A stretch of DNA of 64,000 nt, taken from positions 53,390,593-53,454,592 of the forward strand of contig NC_044282.2 in the NCBI RefSeq assembly GCF_004027225.2. Direction: 5' to 3'. This DNA is from Strigops habroptila (taxonomy: Eukaryota; Chordata; Aves; Psittaciformes; Psittacidae). The notes below the pieces were generated by a model. The model did no database searches and was not told the DNA's origin. It worked only from the letters and a program-made list of their open reading frames with translations. Below, piece by piece: positions 12,445 to 25,100 of the stretch (the first letter of the stretch is position 1; every line of letters starts with the position of its first letter). The position numbers were made by a program, and so were the translations under genes.

Positions 12445-12673
12445 TCAAAAGAGACTTGTATCTTGGTTGTTGATAGACTCGTTTTCCTGGATATACTGGA
12501 GAATGTCCACTTCATTCATTGCCTGAATCCTGTTTTCCTTCGGCTTTGCCAGTGGGGATGAATTAGTGCTCCTCGGGGCAACTGATGGCTTCTGAGGCAG
12601 TGGTGGTTTTGATGCTACCTTAGGTTTTGGCTTGGAGGTTACTTTCAAGAGTTTCTCTAAATCATCTTCAACT
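12445..12673 (-). CDS. HS1BP3: HS1BP3 exon 7 (last coding exon)
   Basis: Encodes residues from about 309 to the end at about 384. The acceptor is a CTTTTTATTCCAG tract ending just above 12673; the exon starts with one base that completes an Arg codon from exon 6. It begins VEDDLEKLLKV, matching human VEEDLDQIL, then a Lys/Pro-rich stretch (KPKPKVASKPPLPQKP, several PxxP motifs that could meet SH3 domains). It closes with the conserved IQAMNEVDILQYIQENES block and a terminal SLF, as in human. The TGA stop is at 12445-12447. The proline-rich part is shorter than I recall in human. The product identity is certain; SH3 binding by this tail is an inference from the motifs. Confidence 0.96.
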
Positions 12674-15600
12674 CTGGAATAAAAAGAAAACATCAGTAAC
12701 ATCTTGGGAATTTCTGAACTGCATTTGTTTTATAAGAAAATGCAGCCTTGCAAAGTAAAACCTTATACAGGAAAGGATCAAATTCTATTAATTTCTCTTA
12801 TAGAAAGAGCTTTGCATAAAAGTTTCCATGTTATCAAAATAAGAACTGCCTTTTTATAATATGGCTTTTCAGTTTGCCATACAAGTAAATTAATTTTACA
12901 TCATGTTTTCAAATGTCTAAACTAAAAGCAATTTGCAATTATCAAAAGAAAAAGAGCTTTAGTTTGGGGAAAAAATGTGTTTGATTTGTGACAGGATGAT
13001 TTGCTTCCCAGAGATTTTCATGGGACAGTAAAATTGTTCACATTCAGCTCTGCTTCCTCTTCATTCCCATCTCCTCTCAGACTGAACATCCTCCATGCTC
13101 AATCATGAGAACCTGGAAAAACTAATGGCTTTAAAAATATTGTGTTCATGTTTGTTTCCAAGAAACTTGAGAAGTTCTGCAATCTGTGAGTGTATACAAC
13201 TCTTTCTGGAGAACATTTCCCCCTGTTTCCTACTGAAATAACCCCAAACACCTGAAACAGTTAAGGATGTTTTCTACTTGCATTATTTGACCTTATCAAG
13301 AGACACAGAACTTATCAAGAGAACACAGCCTGACTGTTCCCATAGGAGCTGTTACTTTGAGAGAGCCCTTATAACAGATTGTCTTGTGACTCCAAGAGGT
13401 GTCTGCCTTTGGAAAGTGAGGATGTAGAGGAAAGGGAAAGAAGGTGGTGACACATTACATGTCTAAAAGATATAGCAGAGATGGCAAAGCAAAAATTAGC
13501 ATAGCTAGAGAAGTCTTTTCAGGCCACAGTAATTTCTGCTCTGAATCATAATAGCCTCTTGTTTTGGTCCTCTGACCATGGTGGTCGAACAAAATACCTT
13601 AAGGAGTAAACATAGTTGTTAATTTCCCAAAGGATTAATTGATAAATAATTGTTAAGCAGTCAAAAAACCCAACCAGCAATCCATGCAGATGATTAGCTG
13701 TGTAATGACTAGCTACAAAAGTGAAGCCCCTGATAAAATGCATACATCATATGCTTACAAAATACATGACTTGCAAAAGGCACGACCTCTAACTGCAGCA
13801 TACAAAATCAGGAAAGGTAAAGCATAAGAAGCACAAGCAAAAACTTTTACATGGGGGACCAGGAGTCAAAGGTTAAGAGGAACAGTAGGTTTGTAATATG
13901 CAGGTATCTCCTTGCCAGACCCCAGCTCTAGTAGGATACACCTACTCTGTGACTGTAGCATCTTAGGCAGTGAAATGATTTAACTAACTGTTTAATTGTT
14001 TACAAGCAGTGCTGTAAGAACTGTTTTTATCAGAGTTCAATATCAACTGAATCAGTCCATTAGGCTGTAACAGTGCCAGCAGTAAAATTCCCTCTGCCTC
14101 AGCCAAAACTACAGTTAAATAATGTAAGCAGTTAAAGCAAAGCTGAGCTCTTCCATAATTTGGAAAGCAACTGATTAGGGTAACGGGCCAGGACCATGGG
14201 GAACATGATCAACAGGAGAATTGGTGTCTCTGAGACGCTTTATTACTCCATCCCTACTGAACATTGTTTGAATGTTAAAACCTCAGGTACTTCAATACTC
14301 CAGCACCCTCAGCTAAGGATCTCACTATTATTAAGAAAAACTGCATGATTTCAAGGGTTTCTTTTTTTGTTTGCCCTTATTAAAAGCTGTGAGAAACTTA
14401 CAACTGTGCTGCCCAGCCTGAGACAAACTACACTGAGTATGAACTGGCCATAAAGCGAACAAGGATAAGCCTGTATTTTCTGCTGTATAGACAGTCAGAA
14501 CACTTTAAGGTAAAACCATTCTTGAAGCCAGATCTTTTTGTGATTCCCAAAGGGAATCTAAAAAGGATCAGTTTTAACCAAGGCTTATCTTGTAACAGGT
14601 ATCTAAAACTAGGAAATACTTAAACAGACCAACTGATGGACAGAGCAGTGCCACTGTCCCAGAGCTCTGCACCTTCAACTTTTCCTTGTGGACTTGTATT
14701 CCAGCAGGCAGCTCCCCAGATTTCATCCCCCAAGTAATGCTGGAGACTATATTCTCTTTTACTTAGATAAGATTTCTGATGTCTTTTAGTTTCCATGATT
14801 CCCTGTGGGCGACATATCCCACGTAACTCACAAAACATCTTGTCAGTGTATTTCTTCCTCCCGAATTCCTCATCTACTAGAAGAAATTAATTTAATTTAA
14901 GACCAGACATCTTGTTTGCTGCAAACTCTGATATCCAAAGATATCACACCTGTGATCACACTGTCAAGACATGTTCTTATTCTCTTTGCTGTGTTATAAA
15001 CAAAACATGTCAAGGCTGGTATTTCTGAAGCTTAGCTTTCTTTAGCTGATCTGATGCTTCCCTTCTTGGCACAAAAATATACTGAATGAATCAGTGTTCA
15101 TGTCATAAAGTTTTGGTCATAAATAATAGAAACCGTAATAACCAGATGAACAATACATACATATACATACAGACCACATGGAGGAAGCATGATTTTGAAC
15201 TACGTGCACTGCCCAGAAGGGGCAGCAGTAAATACAGCTCATTAACCTGACCAGATGGTACAGCGTCCTGAATTCTCTACTCCTCTGTAGCTCTATATTA
15301 ACTTCTGTGCTAACTACAGCAACAAAAGCAGTGAGCACAGTCATAAAATACCCCCAAAGATGCAGGCCAGTAGGCTGTGGGGGTTTTGAGTGTGTGTATG
15401 TAGAGGTATTTTGGTAATGTGCTTTAAGGCCAAAAATTCTGCAGGAGATGATTTTTCAAAGTCTGGAAGCTGATCATGTAAATATCCTTTTCTTGTCATG
15501 GGTTTTTTCAACACACTGGTTAGACAGAAGTCTTTTACAGAGAATACAACAGACAATATGTGGTCTTTGTCTCAAAACCTGCTTCTCAGTGCTACAGTGC

Positions 15601-18600
15601 TAGGCAAACTGTTTGATCCACTGCTGTTTGATCCTGTGAGACACAACTGTCTTTGGAAAACTAAAGAGGTAAAATGCAAAATGCCTCAGGCAGAGATAGA
15701 AACAAGGACTTCTATTTCTTGAGAAGCAAATGAATTGTTACAGTGCATAATTACCACCATATTTAACTCCAGGCTAGGAGGAGGACGAAAAAATCAATCA
15801 GCTATTCTGAAATAACAAGATTAAAGGAAGAACTTTCCCACCCCCATCTTTTTTATAGACAATCAGGCACAGAATCCATGTAATTAATCATTCTCTAATT
15901 AGTCTCTTTCTTTTTCTGTAATGGAAAAGCAGCACCACATTGTTTAAAATTCCTGCCATACTGTTGTGCTGATTCACAGACTCTATTGGTGGAAAATCCT
16001 CTTTGTTTCCAGACGCAGAAAGCAATCAAAACCCTTAGTGAAGAAAGGCTGTCACAAAGCCCTATGATATGACTGCTAGCATGTGGGTGTAAGAGAGAGT
16101 AAATCAATTCTGACTTGGGAGATGGAGACAGCTGCCACCAGAACATCAGCAGTTTAGATGACACTCCTCTGAACTCTGTCCTGCCTATCTGGACAAGAAC
16201 TCTGAGACAGGAATGACTATGTGCTAGTGCTTGTACAGCATCTAGCATGATGGTGACAGTGACCTCTGCTTGCTAGGAATGCTGTAATGAGTAGGACAGT
16301 AATGAAAGCAAGAGACAAAGACTACCATTTGCTAAAATATCCAAAAGGATCGTGCTTGCAGCTAGGTTATGCAACTCTCAGCGGTTCTTGCGTAGTAGAC
16401 ATTTATCTTTCCCTATCTTATTACTGGTGTCTTTATTTTGTCTAGTGTTAATTCCGAGTCTGAGAGATACCTTACTGAAGCCTTGTGGAGAGGTGTAATA
16501 TCACATATATTACTTGGGAAAAGACTCGTGCCCCAAAATAGGAAGAAGGTTTTGAAGTATCTGTTGACCATCACTTCTGCTATGGTCCGTAGAGACAGTG
16601 GGATGTCTAGCAAGGGCCTGTGGAAATTATACAGGCTGGTGTTAAGCACAGGAGTGCAAAGCACAGGGGGCTGTGTAGGAGGTATCTCCTCTTCTGCTCC
16701 TACTTTTCCCTGCAACCCAACTATGGTGCTGGTCCCATATCCTCAGGACAGTGAGAAAGCGTTTCTCATCATGTGGTGCTGGATGTGGTGTCTCATATGA
16801 CTCCTGCCTAGTCTGAAGATGTAAGTGTTGCTCTCTGAATTTGGCATCTGTGAATGGCCTGCTGAATGACGAACATACATAAAAACATTTTCTGCTTCAA
16901 GGATGGCATCAGTTCCTTGTCAAACCTGAAGCTAACAAACCTGCTCAAGAAGCTGTAAGGACTGAATGGTGTTTAGAAATGGCCATTTTTAGTTAGGACG
17001 TGGTTTCACAAACAGCTTCAGCCTCCAATAATATAATCCTCCTGAAAGGGTCATCATTTGCATCACTGATGGCACAGCTCGCAACTGTAAAAATAGATCT
17101 ACCTGTTAACTCCAGACAAAATTAATCTTTTAAGGACACAGGCAGATTGATACAGCTGTACCACAAAGGTAAGAGCTGGATTGTCCTTTCAACATCAGCA
17201 GTCTTAGATCAGCGTAATCCTGAGAAACAATACCAGGTCTGCCATCACAAGGCAGCAGAACTGGGATCCTGCTGCTGATGCTTTTCTCAGGACTGGAAAA
17301 AGACAAATGCTATGCTGGCAGCTGCTTCCTTCCAGTTCAACTCCCTATTCATTATCAAAGGTGAAGTTAAATCTCTCCTAAAAAGCTTCTCAGACAACTG
17401 TGATAATTATTTCAGGCTAGGATGTGTGATAATTCATGTAATTCTGTAGACCCACAGAGCTGCTGCAACATTCACAGGATCAATTCTAGCATTGGTTTTC
17501 CACAAAAACCCGATCCATCACACCAGGCAGGCACAATTTAGATTAATGAGGCAGAAGAGGTGGACTGCAGTCCTGCTGCATGAAAACTTAATTTGAACAT
17601 CTGTGGCCACTGGGTGGGTGGAGATGAGAAAATAAGATGGGATAAGAATCCACAATAGAAGGGTTTGCAGGATACTGATTTCTGCAGCAGTTGATTTCTG
17701 TCTCTAGCTCAAATGGAAATCAGACTGAGGAGGAGCTTTGAGAATGGAAGTAAATGGCTGAATGCATCCAGAAGGAATTGTTAAATGCTGTGACACAACC
17801 CAGGAAAACAACCGTAGAAGAGAAGCCTGGTCCTAAATCATTCCCCAGGATAATTCTTTTAACATCTGTGAAAGGGCTGATCAGCTACCCTTTCATATCA
17901 CTGCAGTTGGTCACGTTGCACCTTGGAAGAGTAAAAAATAATGGGACCCTGGACTTCTCTGAAGATCCTGGGTTTCTCCATATCGCTGTGGTGCAAAGAC
18001 AAGCCAAAAAGGCTTGGTCACTTATCCCTCCCTTTCTCAAAGCACATCCCATGAAGGAAGAGTATGATGTGCTCCTTTTTCCTGCAGGCAACATGATGGG
18101 TCTTGACCTTGGTGGTTTATCTCTTTTCCACAAGCTCTGGAAGGACATGCAAGTACAGTGCTCTACGGGCACCTTACACATGTATTGTGGCAGACTTAAT
18201 GGTAGGAAAGAGTGCTTGCATCTGCAATGGCAGTGGTTAGTGAGGTAGCTCACCTAGTTTCTTCATCACCATCACTCAGTATATGTTGATGATAGGCCAA
18301 AAAAATTAGTAACCAGTAAAAGCCTGGTCAACGGACAGGAAGAGGCATGATGCTTGTTTGAATGGACATGAGTATTTTGCCATAAAAAGAAATCTTTCAT
18401 TACACTTACAAAACAACTGGTTCTTCTCAAAACTCAACACTTGTTAATGTAAAGTAGGTGATTCTATTTGAAACAGTAATTCTCATTTCATTTCAGCAGG
18501 CACCCACAGAGAGCACAGTCCTCAGTTTGCAATGAGAACGTTTATCATATTCTCTTCTCCCTCATGTTGTGACAAGCACAGCCCACACACATTTTGCAGA

Positions 18601-21396
18601 CTCATTTGTCTCCATAACAGTCACTTCCTCAAGAGCTGCAAGTCACTGCTGGGGATTCACTGCTGTGCTGACAGTGCTGGGGTGCTACTGCTGCTGCAAC
18701 CACTCAGGTGCCATACAGATCACGAAGGCCTTGATTGCTCCTGTGTTCTGATGTTCTAAACATCATCTTTTTCCCATCTCTCCTTTGGAAGAAGGTTCTG
18801 CCTTAGGCAGTGCTCTCCTATCTCTGTCCATGATTCACTGGGACGTGCATTTTCCAGGAAGTCAGACACTTCTCAGCTCTACAACATGCATGTGAGCAGA
18901 CTGCATGAGTCAAGAGCTACAACATCTGCATTATTCAGCTAATCTATCTGTGTACAGTGAACATGTCTAGGTTTCTGGACCTACCACAGACGGGCTGGTG
19001 CATCATAGCTCAGGCTGGTCTTAGGTCTTGACAAAATGTGTCCAGGCAAATTTTGTGTGGTATAAGAGAGTATGTCCAACAGACCAAGATGTTTGCCACT
19101 TTTCCTCTAGTAGCTTAGCCAGCTCTAGTCCACTAAAGGAATAGGTAGTCACGGCTCCTACTTTGATCTGAGGGCTGGGGGAAAATTTCTTCAGTCCCCT
19201 CTGGGAAGGAAGAAGGACTGTCAGCATCTACAGGTCAAAGTCAAGATTTATTCTTAGACCTCAAAATATGCTCAAGCTCCCATGCTAGAGAGACTGCAGG
19301 GTTCAGCTCACATCATTGAACATTTCCTCTCACCACAAAGGGTCACTGCCTGGAAAGATGTGGCACTGCCCTGCAAGAACATATAACACCAATCTGCTGG
19401 TAAGGGAAGGTGGGAGATGATTCAAATGCTGCCTCTAGATTTAAGAGACCTAACTTTTCTTCTAAGACTTCTAGCTGAGAAGAAATCAAAATGTGTTGTG
19501 CATAATCACTTGAGAAAGTTCAGCTACAGGACTTCAGGTGACTGCAAAGAATTTACATAGAGGTGAGGTGAAGTATTCTACTAGGTTAAAATAGCACTGA
19601 CACTCTTCTTCCCCACCTTAACAGCTCCTCCTTTACTCTAAATCACCTTGCATTCAGTTCACCAGCTCTCTATGATGTGCAGATATCACTGTGAACTAGG
19701 CTTATCAGGAGGATTTCAGAGTGTGAGTTAGGGACCTCAACAGGTCACCAGATCTTGACCACAGCCAGAAGTTGCCTCTAGATTCCTGTAGCAACTTGCC
19801 CATTGGCCCACTGGCTTGATTTTCTGCTTCATTATAAGTATTCATTTCCAATTGGATTTTGATGAATTGTCAATTACTGAAAGCACTGGAACAATTCCAG
19901 AATAAATGAAAACTTCTGGAATTTAAAAGAAATGAGATCTTTTCCCATGAATTTTCATAACCATCTAGGTGTGCTGCTAATGATGATGACCCCAAACTGA
20001 TCTAAAAGCATGGGCTATTGGTTTCAGATCAATAGACCTTTCTCTGCCATGGAGGAAGAGAAAACATATAATTCAAAGGACATTAACGTGACAGATGGAG
20101 AAGCTCTTTCTGCTAGTGGGTAATGCAAGGACTGCATTGAAATGGGCACTTCTCTTCTAGCTGTATGAACAATCTGAATCAGGTGCTGCATGCTGAGATC
20201 GCTAGCAGAGGAGAAAGGAAACATGAAAGTATTGCAAGAACATATGTGTTTGCTCTCATTATACTACAGCACTACATCAGGTCGTGTCCTGCCCCATCAG
20301 TTTCTATAAACACCAGGTGGGCTGTCAGTATGCCATGCAAGATGGCACCCAACCCAATTTAACCTTTGCTTAAATTAAGTCAGGTATTACCACTGAGATA
20401 ACTAGCACTTTTGCACGCACAGAAAGCAATAGCTGCAAAACAACTTGCTTCGGGAGAGGTTTGAAACCACACACAGATTCTCTCTCCTGGGTTTAGTGCC
20501 TGCTGCAGAAATCATACATCCTAACAGGAGCTGGCTGGCAAGAATGAGCACTGGAAGCAGGCTGGCCTCATCATTCAGATGCCAGCCTGAGATCCAGAAG
20601 GCATGAATTTGGCTCTATGGCAGCACAGACTCCCTGGTGATGCTGGTCTTCCTGAGCACTGGCTCCCTCTTGTTCTCTTGAGGATTATCAGTGCAGGAAA
20701 ATTAGCCTTGTGAGAGAGATGTCAGGAATAAAACACATCACATGATGATACATTCCAGTGCTACACTATCAAGGTGGGCAGGTAAGTGTAAGAGCAAGTA
20801 CATTATTCCCTCCTGTAACTCTGACCTCCAGCCCTCCTTTCTACTAGATTAAAAATTAAATGCAGGGTGATGGAGATTTTAATGAGAGTCCTTTACAGCT
20901 GTAAAGGTGTGCACAGGATTCCTCCTGGAAGTATGCACAGAGATCTGTGAGCCACCAGCAAAAAACTATTCGTCATGTGGCAAAAGCCCCTGATTTCAGC
21001 TCATTGAAGCTGAATTCGTCTTTGTTTCTGGGCTTTGTCTCTAACTTTTCATAATGAAGGTCAGTTTTCCCCTGGGAATTGCTTGCAGAAAGCAGAAGTG
21101 TCATGTTAGAAAACAAGGACTAGATGGTATGCCTTGGGTCTTCAAGACCCTTACTTTGAGTCACTGAATAATACATTGCACCCTTCCTTTCTCAAAGGAT
21201 CTTCCTAATTTCCTTTTTACTGTGTTTGATTTCCAAGCTCCATGACACATATCTTTCTTACTTTTTATTTGTAAGCACAAGTGATTCAGTTAGCATTCAA
21301 AGGTTATTTAAGCTTTGCCCTCAAATTAATCTCTTTTGAGGTCCAAATAACTCCTCAGATTACCTTCACCCTACACAACAGATTTGAGATGTGTAC
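12674..21396 (-). other. HS1BP3 intron 6
   Basis: An 8.7-kb intron with no repeat I can name. It contains open frames of 164 codons (plus, 17754-18248) and 122 codons (minus, 17885-18253), neither of which I recognise, and a palindrome at 20891-20906. Several splice-like segments (near 15245, 17050 and 18254-18323) were considered as exons and set aside once exon 6 was found. Confidence 0.7.
20891..20906. repeat. 16-bp perfect palindrome
   Basis: CTTTACAGCTGTAAAG is a perfect palindrome centred on CAGCTG, an E-box core. It may be chance; nothing nearby supports a regulatory role. Confidence 0.6.
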
Positions 21397-21532
21397 CTCA
21401 GCAGTTCCTCAGTGTCCTCCTCAGGACCCGTGTTCAGCACATATTCCTTGTTCATACAGGCAGCTGGCAGCAGTAGTGAGTCACCCAGTCTTACCACCCC
21501 ACCAAGGTCTGGATCTTCAAATAATTTCAGAT
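21397..21532 (-). CDS. HS1BP3: HS1BP3 exon 6 (no internal start, easily missed)
   Basis: A 136-nt exon on the minus strand. The acceptor is CCCTTTCTAG just above 21532; the donor is CTGAG followed by GTACAC. It starts with two bases that complete a codon from exon 5 and ends with two bases (AG) that exon 7 completes to Arg. It encodes 44 full codons beginning LKLFEDPDLGG, then LGDSLLLPAAC, then an acidic GPEEDTEELLR end. Human HS1BP3 has LKLFDDPDLGG, LGDSLLLPAAC and KELFR at the same places, so the assignment is secure. The segment between LPAAC and the acidic end is not conserved with human as I recall it. Likely an intrinsically disordered linker with a conserved short motif. Confidence 0.95.
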
Positions 21533-22024
21533 CTAGAAAGGGGAACCAGAAAATGCTGTAATTAAATCATGCTACATAACACAGTATCTGCATGAACAGT
21601 AGCTAGTAAATCTGGCTACTTGGCTGAAAAAAAAAGATTATGTAGACAATTCTTTTTTTACAAGGACTTCCAATCCACAAAGTGCAGTGATTCTCTGCAC
21701 TCTTCGGACTTACTAAATCTGCTTTCTTCTTGCACTGAAAAGTAGTTCACATTACTCTTGTCAGTGTGAGATGAGTGACTGTGAAACAGCCAGCTCCCAC
21801 AGACCTATAATATCCCAGCCCAAAATGTCAACAGTGAACATCTATGGGAACTTCAGGTCTTAGTTATTCTTTCTGAATGATTCTAGATGATTCTGCCCCA
21901 GCTGAAGGTTTGCCTTAACATACCCAAGTCATTATTTAGCCTGTATACTCTGCATCACTACATTTTAAAAGCTCATGCTTTAGATAAAACAATCTGTGTA
22001 TATACAAATATAGAACAGATTTAC
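21533..22024 (-). other. HS1BP3 intron 5
   Basis: A short intron of about 0.5 kb, with a CCCTTTCTAG acceptor at its 3' end. No repeats or other features seen. Its 5' end moves to 22048 if the alternative exon 5 donor is used. Confidence 0.8.
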
Positions 22025-22176
22025 TCTCTTTCATCTTCTTCCTGGGACCAACTGATGAGAAATCTTTTTCTGGGCCAAAGAGTCCTTCATCTGGATCTAC
22101 TTCCTCTTCAAAAATGGTTAATTTGGGCTTCTCTTCCTTGGTTGGAGGAGCAGATGCCTTCTTTGGTTTTTTAGTT
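22025..22176 (-). CDS. HS1BP3: HS1BP3 exon 5
   Basis: The acceptor ends TTTTAG at 22177; the first base completes an Arg codon from exon 4. It encodes TKKPKKASAPP, a Lys-rich patch, then LTIFEEEVDPDEGLFGP, nearly identical to human LTIFDEEVDPDEGLFGP. Two phase-1 donors are possible. GAGA before GTAAAT (exon end 22025) has the better splice consensus and would add about eight residues (GPRKKMKE). GTTG before GTCCCA (exon end 22049) has a poor consensus, but would give SSVD joined to LKLFEDP, which matches human SSVDPLKLFDDP more closely. I give the first as the coordinate; the exon itself is certain, its 3' edge is not. Confidence 0.88.
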
Positions 22177-25100
22177 CTAAAACATAAGAGACAAGAAATT
22201 TCTGCAATTCTTCATATAACATTAAAGATTTATAGCTAGAAAGTCTCATAAGCTGAAAATAGGTGGAGGCTGGGAAAGGATTCGAGAAAGGTACATTGGC
22301 ATCTGTTAGTTGCTGGCAGGAACAGAATACTGAGTTGAGCTGGAGGGATCGTTGGTCTGACATACTCTACCTGTGTTCATGTTTTGTATTCTTAAGAACT
22401 ATCAAGGAACCCAGTGGGAACTGGAGGAGCAGGGCTAACACTGCTGTACTGTGCAAACTCTCACTCAATCACATTTAAGCAGTTTTACTCTCCCACACAG
22501 AAAGCTTAGAGTAAGAAAGATGACCGGTTCCAGCAACAATGTCATAGATGATAGACAGAAAATGGTGGCTTGAAAAACAAAGTGCAGGTTGGTCCATTGC
22601 ACTGATCCCTTTGGACAGGCTTTTAAAAATCTCTTTGGCTCCATTTCCTTGCCAGTGCCCGCTGCTGTTTCTGACTGCTGCATACTCTTTTCATAAAGTT
22701 GTTAGACACTCCCCTCATCCTCCCCAGAGGAGACGTGGTACGAAGACTACATCGCATTTAAGTACAAGCGAGCAGGGACTGGAAGACACTTGGTTGGACA
22801 GACTGCTATTTGCACAATTTACAAATGTCACTCAGTACTTTCTTGAACCGAGGGCAGGATTAACTTCCTCTAAATTCAGTTTTCTAAAAATTTGACAGTG
22901 AAACAAAGTTAATTTTTAGGCTTCATCTCTACACAGTGGAAACAAACATACATCTCTGTAGGACAATTAATCACATCTATTTTGAACACTGATATTTGGA
23001 TGCAATAAATCTCTGAAGATCTCTCACTCTCCCCATGGCTGGAGAACGAAGCCAAAAACTAGTCTGGATTAAGAGGCCTCATTTGCATGTGTCTTAAACA
23101 AGGAGAGCTGAAACCCCTTCCAAGAACTGAGTGAAAAGCATGTGCCTCTTGCTGTCATACCCAGGAGTTACATTCCACTAGCTAAGCTACCAGGCAGCTT
23201 CCACAGTAGGGCAGCTTGAGTTATGCAGCAAACCCAATGGCATAAAAAAGAAAATGTAGAGAACAGGACAAAAAGCTTTGGGTGAAAAGTCCAATTGAAA
23301 CTAACCTTAAAAAGAAGCATTCCTTACGACAGCGTGTCCTTCCTAAGAAATTGCCATATTTCCAAGATCCTTACTCTGAGCAGTCATGGCCTTGCAATTG
23401 CTAAGGTAGCCCCTTTGAGTGCCTCTTACAATAGAAGATCTGGTCTTCTCCTTTGCAGAGAGCAGGTCAGGTTTCAGCCTAGAGCAAACCTAATTATCAG
23501 CACTTAACATGCCATCGTCATCAAAAATGAAGAACAAGGTCAAAAGATTACACTTACATGCCAACTACATTAAAGAATCTTGTAAAATCCTCTTCCGATT
23601 ACAGCAGCACACAAAAGAGTGGAGTCCAGTTACTTCCAGTTATTTTCACAAGTTTATTATCACCAAATTAGAACTCATGGATTCTATTAACTTGCCACCA
23701 CTTCATCTCTTGGCAATGGGAAATGCTGGACTTTAGAGGCCTAAGAGCAAGCCCCACACAGAACTTAAATATGGCCTTATTTGGAAATATACCTCATTCA
23801 GTATACTAAAGGTACCTGCAGTTGTCAGCAACTAATTTGCTGAACTATTTATGATACAAACCTTCTTTTTAGAGCAGGAGAAACTTCCATGATCTTCTAA
23901 TTTTTGCATTTATATTCATTATGTATATGCCCTGAGTGACTTCTGAATTTGAGCTACTTTTGAAAGGTCAGCTCCAAGGAACTGCCTCAAACTGAAGCAT
24001 TTGTAAAAGAGCCTTCTTCCAAAACCTAACAAAATCTAAAGTTATAATATCTACAAGCCAGACAGCTTTCACCCAGGATTTCTACACAAACTCAAATTCA
24101 CTGCTTTATTATATGTGGTAAAAAATCTACCACTCAAATGAACCTAAGTATTAAAGTAAAAGGTAAAAAATGAGAGCCATTATACTTTACAAAAACCCCT
24201 CAGAAGAACAGTAAGACTGAGTATTTCAGAGCTGACAAATTGACTAACAACAGAATTAGTAGATACAAATAAATCCAATCTACTGGAGAAGGAACAACTT
24301 TATTTGTGTAATTCATGACTTGCAAAGTATTCTTTGAGAAGTGAATAATAATATAGATGAGGATTTGCCAACCTACAGAATGCCAAAAAGTCTTTGACAA
24401 GATCCCTTGTCCATTCAGAGAGTTACAACCTGATGCGTAAGGGCCTGTTATGCCACAGGTAGTTCTATACATGAGCCAATACATTTCCAAGCAACAGGTC
24501 TGCACCAGTGAAGTTAACAAGGACTTTACTACTAGTTAGCTAAAGTATTTGCAGCAATGAGTACAAGAATGGTAGGAAATGCTGAAGAAAGGGAAGAGAA
24601 CCATAAAGCGTGTCATAAAGAACAGCACATAAAACAAAATTAATTGAACTGGAAGGTCCTGGTAATAACCCTCTGTTTAGTCTAGCCATCAAACCAGCCC
24701 TCTTCCACTGGCTCGCTTTCTGTTTTGCCAGGGGACTCCACTGGCAGTTATGGGGCACGGGGCCAAACCCAGAGAGCTTGACTGCTACCAGCAAGAACAT
24801 GAGGAAGTTGTTTTTCTGCCTTTGAGTTGCTTCCCCTCACTACCCTTCTAAGGAAGCCACAGTTGGACTGCCAAGTAATTCCAGCATATCCATACAGGGA
24901 CTCAGTTGAGGTCTGTCTCTAACTGGGAAACAGGATTCCCACGGTTCTGTATTTAGCTGTGCCAGCCCAGGCTGTGCACTGCTGAGCAGCAGTTAATGGA
25001 TGAGAAAGGGTGCGTAGGAAGTTTCTGTCTGAGGTTCTGGTTTCACAGTCAGCTTCAGCTGTCCCAAGTCTGTGTCTCCCTGTCCACTCATCCCCTCTCT

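Noticed and set aside
15247..15323. Candidate HS1BP3 exon between exons 5 and 7
   Set aside because: It has a fair acceptor (TGTTGCTGTAG) and matching phases, but the donor GTTAAT is weak and the peptide does not resemble HS1BP3. The segment at 21397-21532 fits phases and protein conservation far better.
17050..17092. Candidate exon ending SDANDDPFR
   Set aside because: The end looks like the human KELFR join, but the base after the AG is GA, not GT, so there is no donor. Exon 6 was found elsewhere.
18254..18323. Candidate 70-bp exon with a strong GTGAGC donor
   Set aside because: The splice sites are good, but the peptide is hydrophobic and unlike HS1BP3. After exon 6 its entry phase would not match. 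It could at most be an alternative to exon 6; I have no support for that.
23500..23540. Possible IFDDDG motif on the minus strand, resembling LFDDPD of HS1BP3
   Set aside because: It lies upstream of exon 5, out of order, and is followed quickly by a stop. The real LFEDPDLGG is at 21397-21532.
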